Source: Ampullaceana balthica (Eukaryota; Mollusca; Gastropoda; Lymnaeidae). Taken from it: 64,000 nt of DNA. Position 1 is the stretch's first letter. Every line of letters starts with the position of its first letter. Of this stretch, positions 34,370 to 45,689 are shown in pieces. The position numbers and the translations under genes are program-made. The stretch covers positions 186,001 to 250,000 of the forward strand of contig CALYLW010001207.1 of assembly GCA_944989445.1 (NCBI GenBank). Direction: 5' to 3'. A model generated the notes under the pieces. The model saw only the letters and a list, made by a program, of their open reading frames with translations. It was not told the origin of the DNA and did no database searches.

Positions 34370-34945
34370 AAAAATATTCAATGCCAGCTTGAAGTCTGGA
34401 AAAATCCCAACTATTTGGAAAAAAAGCTATCATGATTCCAAGGAGCCAAGTTGACAGCTACCGCCCAATAAGTCTGACCAGTTACGTCTGCAAACTGGTG
34501 GAAAGAATGGGCTGACGTGGATACTAGAATCCGAAAATCTACTAGCAGATGAACAGGCAGGATTCAGGAAGTGCAGATCAACCGAAGATCAATAGCAAAC
34601 ATAGCCCAAGAAATAGAAGACGGCTTCCAGAAAAAGAAATCAACAACCGTTGTCTGGGTTGACCTAGAAAAAGCATTTGATAAGGACTGGAAAGAAGGTC
34701 TAATTCTAAAGCTACAAAATACCCATGTATCCCACCAAATGTTAAACTGGATCACAGAATATTTAACTAATCGCAAGGCTCTAGTCAAAATGCAAGGACA
34801 AAGGAGCAACACAGCTACGATACACAATGTAGTCCCCCAGGGAAGTGTCTGTCACCCACACTGTTTCTAATTTTTATAAACGACTTATTACAAATTATTT
34901 CTAGAAAAGTAAAAGGCAGCATGTACGCTAATGTACATTAATATT
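34370..34945 (+). pseudogene. Jockey-like reverse transcriptase fragment
   Basis: Spread over several frames, the + strand encodes SGKIPTIWKK, SYRPISLTSYVCKLVERM-like text, LLADEQAGFRKCRSTEDQ, VVWVDLEKAFDKDWKEG (first catalytic Asp motif) and VVPQGSV, then PTLFLIFINDLLQ and GSMYA. At least three frame shifts are needed. The sequence stops exactly where the catalytic YADD motif should come, and the 32-bp array begins there. Confidence 0.8.
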
Positions 34946-35540
34946 GGTTATCTCTGTCTGTTATCACAGGTGATATGGGTTATGTCTGTCTGTTATCACA
35001 GGTGATATGGGTTATCTCTGTCTGTTATCACAGGTGATATGAGTTATGATTGTCTGTTATCACATGTGATATGGGTTATCTCTGTCTGTTATCACATGTG
35101 ATATGGGTTATCTCTGTCCATTATCACATGTGCTATGGGTTATCTCTGTCTGTTAGCACATGTGATATGGGTTATCTCTGTCCATTATCACAGGTGATAT
35201 GGATTATCTCTGTCTGTTATCACATGTGATATGGGTTATGTCTGTCTGTTATCACAGGTGATATTGGTTATGTCTGTCTGTTATCACAGGTGATATTGGT
35301 TATGTCTGTCTGTTATCACATGTGATATGGGTTATCTCTGTCTGTTATCACATGCGATTTGGGTTATCTCTGTCTGTTATCACAGGTGATATGGGTTATC
35401 TCTGTCTGTTATCACAGGTGATATGGTTATCTCTGTCTGTTATCACATGTGATATGGGTTATCTCTGTCTGTTATCACATGTGATATGGGTTATGTCTGT
35501 CTGTTATCACATGTGATATGGGTTATCTCTGTCTGTTATA
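34945..35540. repeat. 32-bp minisatellite with an internal dyad, about 19 copies
   Basis: The unit contains GGGTTATCTCTGTCTG and TTATCACAGGTGATAT. The latter includes TATCACAGGTGATA, a palindrome with a two-base centre; the variant TATCACATGTGATA is a perfect 14-bp palindrome. Confidence 0.95.
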
Positions 35541-36790
35541 TATTCCTTATTTCATGTCGGAAACTTATTGATATGTTCGTGTTGTCTGTCCTAAATGTCT
35601 AATTGTAAGAGTTGTCTGTATCTAACAGTTATATGTCTTTAAGTTTTGTCTGTGTTACATTTGTTAATGTTAGTGTGGTCTGTCAGTTTGCAAGATATGT
35701 TTGGGTTGTCTGTGTTTAAGTTGGTTTGTGTTGTATGTCTATAAGTTTGTTTCTTATTGTTAAGTTTGTTTTATGTCAGAGATTTCTCATTTTTTGTATT
35801 CCCTAAATAGTAGAGATGTTTGAATTGTCTGTGTGTAAAAGTTGTCTGTTTGCTAGTATTGTCTGTCTGTCTGTAAGAGTTGTTTGATTGTAAGTGTTGT
35901 CTCTCAGTTTGTTGAGTTTCCTGATTCTTAGTGTTGTATTTTAGTTTGATATTGTTGTTTGATTGTTATGTTGTTTAGCCAGTAAATTCAATAAGACATT
36001 TAAAAAAAAATTCACACAGCATATTTAAATGGAAATGAAATCATTGACACAAGTTTGAACTCATATAAAATACACAAGGGGCGATTTACAAATTAAAATA
36101 TGATCTATTGTAATATCTGATGTGCAATTAATCTTTATTTTACATGCACGCCGCACTAAAAAAGCACCGCTATAAACTTACTTAATATGAGATTGTAATT
36201 GAGACAACTTAAGCGGCAGTATTAATGAGAAGAACATAATATTATTTTATTTATTTTCTTTTAATTGCAATATATAAGTCCTTACTACATAGTATTACTT
36301 ATTTGTATAGCCCACACTTTGTATTGTAGGTACATACGTATCATGTATAGAATTTTTTTTACTGGAAGGCAAAACTATATTTTTAGAAATCTTATTTCCT
36401 AAAATTAAGACAACTATAAATATAATTCATTTACCATCATTTATTGCTTTACCTAATTGATGATGAGCAATAGGAATCTGCCACACATGGGAACTTTGTT
36501 TATCAAAGTGGCAATCACTTGTCTTCAATCCCTTTAATAAGGGATAACAATTATAACTAATTTCTAGCTTTCTTCTTTCTACCACCACTATAGACAGAGC
36601 TCGATTTACACAATTTCTTGTGGCTAGTTCATTTTGTTCCTTTATGGCTTAGCATAATTATGGGCGATGCAGCAATCCATCGGGTGCGGTGACACATTTT
36701 TAAAAAACAAAAGGGGGGGGGGTCGGAAACTAACTTAAAAGAGTTGATGATAGCATCAAATAACGTAGAAAGTATTTAGAAAATTAGATT
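35541..36790. other. Degenerate TGT-rich sequence then unassigned AT-rich sequence
   Basis: 35,565-35,995 is rich in GTTGTCTGT/GTTTG words, as if an old array. 36,000-36,790 shows nothing recognisable except a G run at 36,712-36,721. Confidence 0.5.
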
Positions 36791-36794
36791 CATA

Positions 36795-37770
36795 TAGTCG
36801 CGAAGCTATAAATCCTTCCAAGCTACAGGAACGTTGAAAAAAATGTATGGTGATAAAAAAGAAAATGGAGTTATCCACTTTTCGAACTCTGACAGATAAA
36901 AAAAATTAAACAAACTAACTTTGACAAAAAATATCTTCCACCCAACACATAATGTGGCTTTGGCTTGCTGGCTTCATACGAAATTTCGTTAATGATTTTT
37001 AATTTTGTAAAAAACCTCATACAGTTGGTGGAAAACTAATTATACCGGCAGTAAGTGAAGTAATTAGTACTGAGCTACACAAGCCAGCATCTGATAATAG
37101 CAAGAAAATGTGGTTGATAAAAATATCACTGTGAAGAAGAGTTAATGAAATTGCTAATGATGTTGTAGGTTCATTGTGCAGCTATTTAATAACATTTCAT
37201 TTTCTATTTAGTTAGATGAGTAATATTTGCCGGGAAATTGAACAATAATTTTAGCATACGTGCGGTTAACTAAGGAAAAAACTACTTTCCAAAGAATATT
37301 TATTTGTCCACTTTATACAACTTGAATACTAAAAGGGAATCAATATTTCATTTTTGGATGACGTTTTTTTTAAAATAAAGAAAAGCATATAAAAGTATTA
37401 TCGTATAATTAGTTATAGATGATGCTCCAGCGATGGTAGGGTGCTACAAGGGTTTCTTGAATATTAAAAAAATAAGGTGCCGAATGCATTCACAGTACAC
37501 TGTAACATCCATCGTCAACATCTAGTTGCCACACATTTGAGTGCATACCTACATAAGTCATTAAAGTATTTCATTAAAATCAATCTACTTGACTTAATAG
37601 AAAAGCAAATCATTGACCGACATATTATTTACACAGTTTTGTATTGAAGAGCGGGCTGAATGGACTAAAAGCTTGGGGCTGCCAATGATTAAGGCCCCCC
37701 CAAACTTATTAGATTGTATAATAAAGTTTGTCAATTGTTTTCATGAAGCTCTGAAAAAAAAAGAAATTAA
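36795..37770 (+). pseudogene. Decayed hAT transposase gene (ZBED5-like)
   Basis: Patches in all three + frames follow the order of a ZBED5/SCAND3-like hAT transposase: NPSKLQE near 36,810, LTLTKN, then GEKLIIPAVSEVISTELHKP-like text near 37,030, INEIANDVVGSLCSYLITFH near 37,140, IDDAPAMVGCYKGF near 37,415 and HRQHLVATHLSAYLHKSLKY near 37,512. Many stops and frame changes are present. It is a different subfamily from the element at 53-56 kb, since motif wording differs (APAMVGCYKGF against APSMLGNKSGF). The dimerisation domain and terminal repeats were not found. Confidence 0.7.
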
Positions 37771-37821
37771 TGAAATGTAATATAATTATCACGAGAAAAC
37801 ACCGAAGAGTGTTCAATATTA

Positions 37822-38040
37822 GAACTTGTCATCCTTTGCAATAATATCTAAAAACTTGCCATCGTTTGTAATAATATCTAAAGACTTGTCATCCTTTGCA
37901 ATAATATCTAAAAACTTGTCATCGTTTGTAATAATATCTAAAAAACTTGTCTTCGTTTGTAATAATATCTAAACACTAGTCTTCGTTTGTAATAATATCT
38001 AAAAACTTGTCATCGTTTGTAATAATATCTAAAATTTGTT
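37822..38040. repeat. 30-bp minisatellite, about 7 copies
   Basis: Unit contains ACTTGTCATCCTTTGCAATA followed by ATATCTAAA, with CATCGTTTGTAATA and CTTCGTTTGTAATA variants. Confidence 0.9.
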
Positions 38041-39028
38041 ATGCAGCAAAGATGAAACCTTGCTAAGGACAAAAATAGATTACTAATTAGTTTGGAAAAA
38101 TGTGAATAAGAAACTTCGACTGTCAAAATGTTCTGATACGGACAGTAAGCATTACACGATTTCTTTGTATTCGTGGCCTTGCATTCCGTCGCAAGAAAGA
38201 ACTGTTAGGATCACCGAGCAATGGTAACTACTTACTATGAGTGGGAAGTATAAGGAGTTCAGTCTATCCTTCCTGAGAAGTGCAGTGTTGCTCATTATGT
38301 GCCGTGCACAGCTCATTCACCTAATTTGGTTGGGAAAAGTGCAGCAGAAGGTTGTCTGGCTGCAACCAGATTTCTTTTTGCATTCTGCAAAATCTTTATA
38401 CCTGGCTTACCACATAAAAGGGTAACCTGTTAAAAAAAGCCTTGTCTAACACAATATGGTCAGCACGACTTTATGCCGTAAGGTCTTTAAACAAATCATA
38501 CCATTAGAATAATGCAGCTCTGAAAGAATTGGCAACTGACGAACTGTTTAAATCTATGTATAACTCTCATAAAACATTTATATCATGCGTTTAAGTTACT
38601 ATAATATTTTTAAAAACATAGGACACACAGAATTATAATACTTTGTCTTACGTAATTTTAAAGTTTATTTAAATTTTATTTTAAAGCATCTTATTTTGCC
38701 ACAATAATTTTTCTCACAAAAGACGCGAAATTAAATATGTTAGTGCCAGTGTTTTGCGGTGCAGCACTAATACAAATGTAATGCACATCAGACATGACAA
38801 TAAAAAAAAACCTTTTTACATATATAATTTTTTTATATTCTTTATAAAAAAGGTACCTGTTTATACATTCAAATATTGATATTTGTCTTAAAATGCGGTT
38901 ACCTAACAGAAATTTAAATCACATATGGTTCTAGATTATTTTAGATCATATCTAAATAAAGTGAATAATACTATGTGTTTACTTTCCTAGTCTCTAAAAT
39001 AAATGGGTAAATAGTTACATCATATCTA
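38041..39028. other. Unassigned sequence
   Basis: A 62-codon frame at 38,237-38,425 was not recognised. No arrays or RNA genes. Confidence 0.5.
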
Positions 39029-39062
39029 ATACTAAAAAATACCCGCACTTTGTAGCGGGAGT
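39029..39062 (-). mobile_element. Possible Helitron-like 3' end
   Basis: On the - strand, CCCGCTACAAAGTGCGGG forms a 5-bp hairpin followed by TATTTTTTAGT, a degenerate version of the hairpin plus CTAGT end seen at 50,371-50,400. The body would extend to higher coordinates. Confidence 0.35.
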
Positions 39063-39339
39063 GTGCTGACCCTTTATCCAAGTATTAGTTGCTGGTTATT
39101 ACAATTTTTATTTGCCAAGTTAAATTTCAGATTCATCTATTTAGATAAAATCTTATGAGAAACAGATATATGCCATTTTACCGCGTGAGTTGTTTTCACT
39201 TAATGCAGTGCCTTTTAACATAACCTTACTATTTAAAAGATATGATTTATTAAATAATGATTCTTGCCGACCATAATACCTAAATTTACAATTTCATTCC
39301 CACTTGTACAAAATTAACATAACTTATAGGTTTGCCGAA

Positions 39340-41000
39340 AGAGCTCTACCACCCTCGTCACTCAAAAATTTAATATTTAATTACGAAACTGCATCGTATC
39401 ACAATTGTAAGTTATATAATATCTGTAACCACGTCTATGAGATAAAGAACATGTGGCACTATCCCTTTAAAAGGCAAAAGCTAAGTGACTCATAGCGCAA
39501 ATAAACAAAATTATAAATGTACTTTCTAAAATACTATTAAAAAAAAACGGTCGTATTAAAATGATATCAAAAAAATTTGCACACCATATTTAGAGATATA
39601 GAAAGCTGGCCGCATAAAATAAAGTCTTGTTATAAAGTAAATGTACTGGACCAAAATAACTCCTCCTTTTGACGTATTCATAATTGTTGTAATAGGGAAA
39701 TAATATTTAACATTTTTTATGTCTCTATATTTTACGATTTATATTTACGGTTTATAAGCAATGTGTATAATTTCAAAAAGGAATATTTTTTTGTTGTTCC
39801 CTAATTCGGATAAGGCATCATATTTTGTAAATTATATTCAATGCACACACACACACCAGATTTTATATCTGAAAAATAAAATAAAAATGAAAAAAAAAGA
39901 TTGAACCGTCTTAAAAATAAGCGCATCTTAAAAATGATTAAAAGGGAATTTTAGAAATGGCCTATGCTATTCTGAATACAAAGGAATGAACATAAAAACG
40001 TATTCAATTTGCAATTCATATTAATTAATAAGCGTTTTCAGGATCACTTCATTAAATTTAGTCAAATTTTGTTAATACGTTCGATAGCGATAGTTTATAA
40101 TGTATAGTGTATATAAAGCTTAAGTAAACAGTTTTAAAGTGTAAGTTTATTTGACATAGGACATCACTTTCAACATAAAATAAACTCGTTACATCTATGG
40201 TTTTTAATTAAATGTCGAGTTATGAATTAAATTTTTAAAAATCCCAATTTTATTCATTGCATGTAAAATATTAATGCAATGCATCGTGAAAATAATTGAA
40301 ATTCCAAAAGATCCCTGCCACTGTCGTCACTAAAAAAGCTCTTATATATTTACGACAATGCATCGTAACACAATTGTAATTAATACAATATTTGCAACAG
40401 CGTCGTTGAGATAAAGATAATAAAGATAAATAAAGAAATTAGGCTATATTCCTAATTTTAAAAAAAACAAACAAAACAAATCAATTTTATGTTAAAAACG
40501 CATGTGAAACCATGACAATAATCAATTTTAAAAATGGCCTATGTTAATCCATCATCAAAGGAATGAACATAACATATTCAATTCGCAATACAAAATAATT
40601 AAGCGTTTTCAGGATCACTTTATTTAGTTTAATCTACTTATGTTAATAGGCCCGGTAGCCTAAGTTTAAATGGTATAAGTGTATAGGTTATGTAAAAGAC
40701 AAACAAAATATAGATCTAAATGTTATATTAATAGGATACAGCTAAATTTAAGATGCGTACACGAAAATTGCGCACAGTAATCAGGCGATAAAAGATTTTA
40801 AAACGCGCACCGCTAAAAAAAAAGCCTTGAAAAAAAATACTGACACAATCATTACATAAATAGGTTTTTATTAAATGCAGAGTTATGGAACAGAAAATAA
40901 TTAAAACAAATTCGCAATTAAATTTAAACGTGTAAACAATTAAATATAATGCATCGTGTGGCAGTTGTAATTAAATATGTTTACGTGTCTATCTAATATA
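39340..41000. repeat. Diverged tandem copies of a ~0.6-1 kb unit
   Basis: TGCATCGTATCACAATTGTA near 39,390, TGCATCGTAACACAATTGTA near 40,360 and ATGCATCGTGTGGCAGTTG near 40,943 are equivalent points. AAATGGCCTATG, CAAAGGAATGAACATAA and AAGCGTTTTCAGGATCAC occur at 39,955-40,045 and again at 40,533-40,615. No coding capacity; unit class unknown. Confidence 0.6.
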
Positions 41001-41259
41001 TAGAAAGTAAAAGAAAAGAAAATGACAATTCTTTGTACTACACAGCTCAAATTATGAAGCGTACACGAAAATGTGCGCACCGTAATTAGACATTATAATA
41101 TTTTTTCAAATGCGCACGGCTGAAAATAAAGTATTGGCATTGGGAAAAAAAACGTCACCAAAAGTAACTTGCTTTGAACGGCATTTGAACGTCCGCGTAA
41201 ATTTGTTCAACACAGAAATGAGGTTAAATTTTTTATTCTTTGTCTCTGCATTTTCTGAT

Positions 41260-41500
41260 TATTTAATTTACGGCATTCGGGCAAAAGGGACAATTACAAA
41301 AACTAACTTAAAACCACCTTCAGGGTAAAAGGAACCGTCCTGCCAAATTTGGTCCCCGTCCGTCATTTGGTTTTTCCGTGATTGACTAACAGAAAGTCGA
41401 AAAGTGAAACATACAAACATACAAACATACAAACATACAAACATACAAACATACAAACATACAAACATACAAACATACAAACATTTGAGCTTTATATATT
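41260..41500. repeat. Non-autonomous element end with (ACATACAA)n core
   Basis: GCCAAATTTGGTCCCCGTCC and TTTGGTTTTTCCGTGATTG precede about nine copies of the 8-bp unit ACATACAA (41,409-41,482), then TTTATATATTAGAT. The pattern of a conserved flank, a microsatellite and an A/T-rich end is typical of short non-autonomous elements. Confidence 0.6.
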
Positions 41501-41696
41501 AGATAAATAGGCTAAGAAATAATGGAGATCCAGCAAAGAAACATTTAGAAATGTGTACAGTATTTTAGATCAGCACCGAATGTAGTGAATAATAATACTG
41601 CTATTAAATTGATATTGTTATGAAAAATAAACATATTTTCCCATTAAAATCGATAAAATATAACCCCTAGCAACAACAATAATAAAATTAAAAACA

Positions 41697-41765
41697 AGTG
41701 GTAATGGCTTCTGCCCCTGTCTGAGTGTCAGTATTGTCTGAATGTAAATTTGTCTGTTTGTTAGT
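41697..41765 (-). pseudogene. Tiny retrotransposon fragment
   Basis: GTCTGAGTGTCAGTATTGTC and TGAATGTAA are the reverse complement of a stretch at 32,355-32,395, part of the jockey/CR1-like 3' fragment there. It lies directly before the 81-bp array. Confidence 0.45.
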
Positions 41766-41780
41766 GTTGTATAATTAGTC

Positions 41781-42268
41781 ATAATTGAAGACTTAGATAA
41801 TATGTTTATACAGTACATGTATTAAATGACAAAGATTGGAGAATATAGACACGTTATAACAATAATTGAAGACTTAGATAATATTTTTATACAGTACATG
41901 TATTTAATGACAAAGATTGGTGAATATAGACACGTTATAACAATAATTGAAGACTTAGATAATATGTTTATACAGTACATGTATTTAATGACAAAGATTG
42001 GAGAATATAGACACGTTATAACAATAATTGAAGACTTAGATAATATGTTTATACAGTACATGTATTTAATGACAAAGATTGGAGAATATAGACACGTTAA
42101 AACAATAATTGAAGACTTAGATAATATGTTTATACAGTACATGTATTTACTGACAAAGATTGGAGAATATAGACACGTTAAAACAATAATTGAAGACTTA
42201 GATAATATGTTTATACAGTACATGTATTTAATGACAAAGATTGGAGAATATAGACACGTTATAACAAC
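41781..42268. repeat. 81-bp minisatellite, 6 copies
   Basis: The unit contains ATGACAAAGATTGGAGAATA, TAGACACGTTATAACAATAA and TTGAAGACTTAGATAATATG. The period is 81 (41,827, 41,908, 41,989, 42,070, 42,151, 42,232). Copies are over 95% identical by eye, suggesting recent expansion. A 27-residue repeat frame is open on both strands only because 81 is divisible by three. Confidence 0.95.
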
Positions 42269-42825
42269 TGTGGCAGTTTGATACGTTGTGATCAGTAAGC
42301 CCTTGATCGTTTTGTTTATTACACATTGTACAACTCTTGTCTATGGGTTGATTAAGTTAATTAACAAGAAAAAAGAAATGCAAAGAGATGGATGAAATAA
42401 AGAGGCGAATGATAGTAGTTAGATTAACTTACAAAGTAACAGACAAGACAGGAGAACTATAAGTTTGGTTAAAGTTTTAATCTTCATAACATCCATATAG
42501 CTTAAAATTTTCATGTAACTATTTTGTAAACAACTTTATTTATTTGTTTTTAAGGGTGTCCTAATAAATGGTCACGCCAAAGTTTTTAAAGTTTTGTGGT
42601 TTAGTGCCAATAAAAAATCAATGTTAATGCACATGCTATACAATAATTTAAAAATAGTTAACATAGTTTGTGTAAATTCTGCTATTGGAGAATAATGTAA
42701 ATATTACATTTCCGAATTAAACAATATAATTTGCAATTGTCAATCATGTAGTGTCTGTCAGTCCTGACGCTACTAATTTTAGAAAGCAGGGAAAACCAAA
42801 TTACTGAACCAATGCATCAAAGGTG
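42269..42825. other. Unassigned AT-rich sequence
   Basis: Nothing recognisable. Confidence 0.55.
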
Positions 42826-42829
42826 TGCA

Positions 42830-43100
42830 AATTATTGATGCGCTGTAAAAAAAAATATGACGTCATTGCTTTCGCTCGTCTTTTAATTTTGGAAAAGGAA
42901 TCAATGTAAAAAGAGGATTTGATGGTGGTTAATTATGAAATTAAATATCAAACGGGGCGCCGCAGGCGCCCTGCAACCCCTATTATAAAATAATTTTAGT
43001 GCATTTCAGAAAGTTTAATATTTCGTATTTATCAAACAAGGACAAGTTAGTTGGGTTTTTGAAAAAGGTCGGCACCGTAGGCGCCCTAAAAAGAGTGCAT
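42830..43100 (-). repeat. Dispersed repeat with GGCGCC cores, copy on - strand
   Basis: GGGGCGCCGCAGGCGCCCTG, AACCCCTATTATAAAATA, CATTTCAG and AACAAGGACAAGTTAGTTGG are the reverse complement of landmarks at 6,760-7,000. The block repeats near 43,070 (GGCACCGTAGGCGCCC). Confidence 0.6.
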
Positions 43101-43234
43101 TTGTTATAAAATAAATAGATTTAAGCTGAAAATTTCCGTAATTTTTGACGGGTGTACGCTAGTATCAAATATAATTTTAAAACAATAAACGCCATGTCCA
43201 TCAAACGAATGAGGCAAATATCAGTGATCGAATT

Positions 43235-43535
43235 TTAAGAGTTTAATATTTTAAATATAATTGTGCGGTACTTCAGGTTGACACCAACATCCTCGTCTCT
43301 GAAGGCCTCTGTCAGCATGGCGGAAAGCATGATGCTAAACAGTGGTGGTGCCAGGACGCAGCCCTGCTTGACCCGTTTGTTATCAGAAGACTCTCCGCTG
43401 TCCTGAACTCTGGCATGTATGCCCTCGTGGAATTGTTGCACCAAGACGATGAATTTCCTGGGGCAACCGTATTTGGTCATGATCATCCACAGACCCTTTC
43501 TGCCAACAGTGTCAAAAGCCTTGGTCAGGTCGACA
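43235..43535 (-). pseudogene. Reverse transcriptase core fragment of a non-LTR retrotransposon
   Basis: From about 43,535 the - strand reads VDLTKAFDTVGRKGLW, then KYGCPRKFIVLVQQFHEG, HARVQDSGESS and RVKQGCVLAPPLFSIMLSAM, ending in a stop at 43,235. The first catalytic Asp and the QGC..AP..F motif are present; the FADD motif and the rest are absent. Wording differs from the intact element at 2-5 kb, so it is another family. Confidence 0.85.
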
Positions 43536-43833
43536 TGGGTTGTTCAAAATGGCAGAACATAAATTTCTCTGCTGTCATTAAAAGACAAGAATAAACAAGC
43601 ACTGGAGAAATTTACAACATACAAATGTAAAATGAGGAAATTAAAGATATTAAGGAACTGACCATAGAATTGAATTCCCTCTGTGCTCGGCTGGTGTTCT
43701 ATTTTACTTGGACTTGTCATTTTGTGGCTGTTTAATACTACTAATATTAATCCGGAAGTTACAATCGAACAACGTCATCTTAAGTAGAGCAAGTTCTTTC
43801 ATTGACTTGAGCGTTGTCTTGGCGTGTGTAACT

Positions 43834-44110
43834 TAGGGGCCGTCCATAAAGTACGTCACGCTCCAGAGCAGGGAGCGGGCGTAAGAAAGTGTGACAGTTT
43901 GTGACAGGGGGAGGAGGTTCTGGCATGTGTGACGTCACAATGTTTTATGTTAAATTTTTATTATTTTGTCAATAAAAAACAACATTTTTTTCGAAAGTGT
44001 GACGTACTTTAGGGGGGGGGGTCCAAGATGTGTGACAGTTTGTGACAGGGGAGAGCGGGGGAGTTAAAATGGTCAAAAATAGCGTGACGTACTTTATGGA
44101 CGGCCCCTTA
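43834..44110. mobile_element. Complete MITE with 26-bp perfect TIRs (Harbinger-like target site)
   Basis: The left TIR at 43,835-43,860 begins AGGGGCCGTCCATAAAGTAC and the right TIR at 44,083-44,108 is its exact reverse complement. If the element is read as starting at GGGGCC, it is flanked by TTA on both sides, which fits the 3-bp target duplication of PIF/Harbinger elements. Subterminal GTGTGACAGTTTGTGACAGG appears twice. Length about 275 bp, no ORF. Diverged relatives lie at 19,500, 27,365, 29,797 and 61,668. Confidence 0.85.
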
Positions 44111-44115
44111 TATGT

Positions 44116-44780
44116 TTCACACTCAATTATCAGTCAACAGGATCTCTGGGAGGTTGTTCATCCACCCTTGGAGAAATAGTCATATTATGGGAGAACACAT
44201 TATGTTTGCAAATTAATGTAATCATTGATATTGTGTTTCTCGTAAATGACGCACTACAAAGCACCGGTGCTGATATATTTATCATGAGTTTGTGTCAACA
44301 AAACTGAAAAAAGAAAATAAATGAGAAAATAGTTATTTATATTTTAAAATTACTCTGGTGTAATTTTAAATTTAAGAGACAGCATAAATATATTGTGTTT
44401 TGTAAATGTTTCATTGAATGTAAATTGCAAATTCGCATTGTAATATAAAGTTTGAAAAAAATTATTAATCTTAGAACTCCTATTTTTAAAAATAATATTT
44501 TAAAATCATAAAATTTATTGAATGACTAAATTACAGGTGTCTTGTTTAAATTTTAAGTCACAGCACAGCATTCAGTGGTATACAACTTGCCTTTGATCCC
44601 TATGATTAAGGTTATATTGTTAAATGAATCGATACAATTTCTTAACCTTGTATTATTTTTTCCAGATTATTTATAAGTCTTTATTTGTTGTAGATTTCTT
44701 TAGAATTCTTTACTTTAATTCACATTATTTTAAAGAAGTGACTTACAAGTTGATATATTGTTTATTTTTTATTGATTGTT
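44116..44780. other. Unassigned AT-rich sequence
   Basis: Nothing recognisable. Confidence 0.55.
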
Positions 44781-45256
44781 TATATCTAACAACTATTTTA
44801 TAGTTGGATGTCTTATATCTAACAACTATTTTATAGTTGGATGTCTTATATCTAACAACTATTTTATAGTTGGATTTCTTATATCTAACATCTATTTTAT
44901 AGTTGGATGTCTTATATCTAACAACTATTTTATAGTTGGATGTCTTATATCTAACAACTATTTTATAGTTGGATGTCTTATATCTAACAACTATTTTATA
45001 GTTGCATGTCTTATATCTAAGAACTATTTTATTGTTGGATGTCTTATATCTAAGAACTATTGTTGGATGTCTTATATCTAACAACTATTGTTGTATGTCT
45101 TATATCTAACAACTATTGTTGTATGTCTTATATCTAACAACTATTGTTGGAAGTCTTATGTCTAACAAGTATTGCTGGACGTCTTATATCTAACAACTAT
45201 TGTTGGATGTCTTATATCTAACAACTATTGTTGGACGTCTTATATCTAACAACTAT
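44781..45256. repeat. 33-bp minisatellite with a shortened 27-28 bp form
   Basis: The first eight or so units are 33 bp (TATATCTAACAACTATTTTA then TAGTTGGATGTCT). From about 45,060 the TTTATA is lost and units are 27-28 bp (AACTATTGTTGGATGTCT). The change of unit length inside one array marks a deletion that then spread. Confidence 0.93.
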
Positions 45257-45317
45257 TCTCCACCTTTCACAGCCAACACCGTGGGACAATTTCTTTTATT
45301 TCAGTGCAACTTTCAAG

Positions 45318-45689
45318 ATACGAATCTCGTGTGTACTAATAGTTCCCTTGACGTCTATAAAGTTATATGAATATATGAATCTCGTGTGTACTAATAGTTC
45401 CCTTAACTTATATAAATTTTAATAAAGAATTCGAATCTCGTGTGTACTAATAGTTCTCTTGACGTCTATAAATGTATATGAATAAACGAATCTCGTGTGT
45501 ACTAATAGTTCCCTTAACGTATATAAATGTATATGAATATACGAATCTCGTGTGTACTAATAGTTCCCTTAACGTATATAAAGTTATATTAATATACGAA
45601 TCGCATGTGTACTAATAGTTCCCGTAACGTATATAAAGTTATATTAATATACGAATCGCATGTGTACTAATAGTTCCCGTAACGTATAT
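45318..45689. repeat. 55-bp minisatellite, 7 copies
   Basis: Unit starts ACGAATCTCGTGTGTACTAA and continues TAGTTCCCTTAACGTATATA. Starts near 45,322, 45,377, 45,433, 45,488, 45,543, 45,598 and 45,653. Confidence 0.93.
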
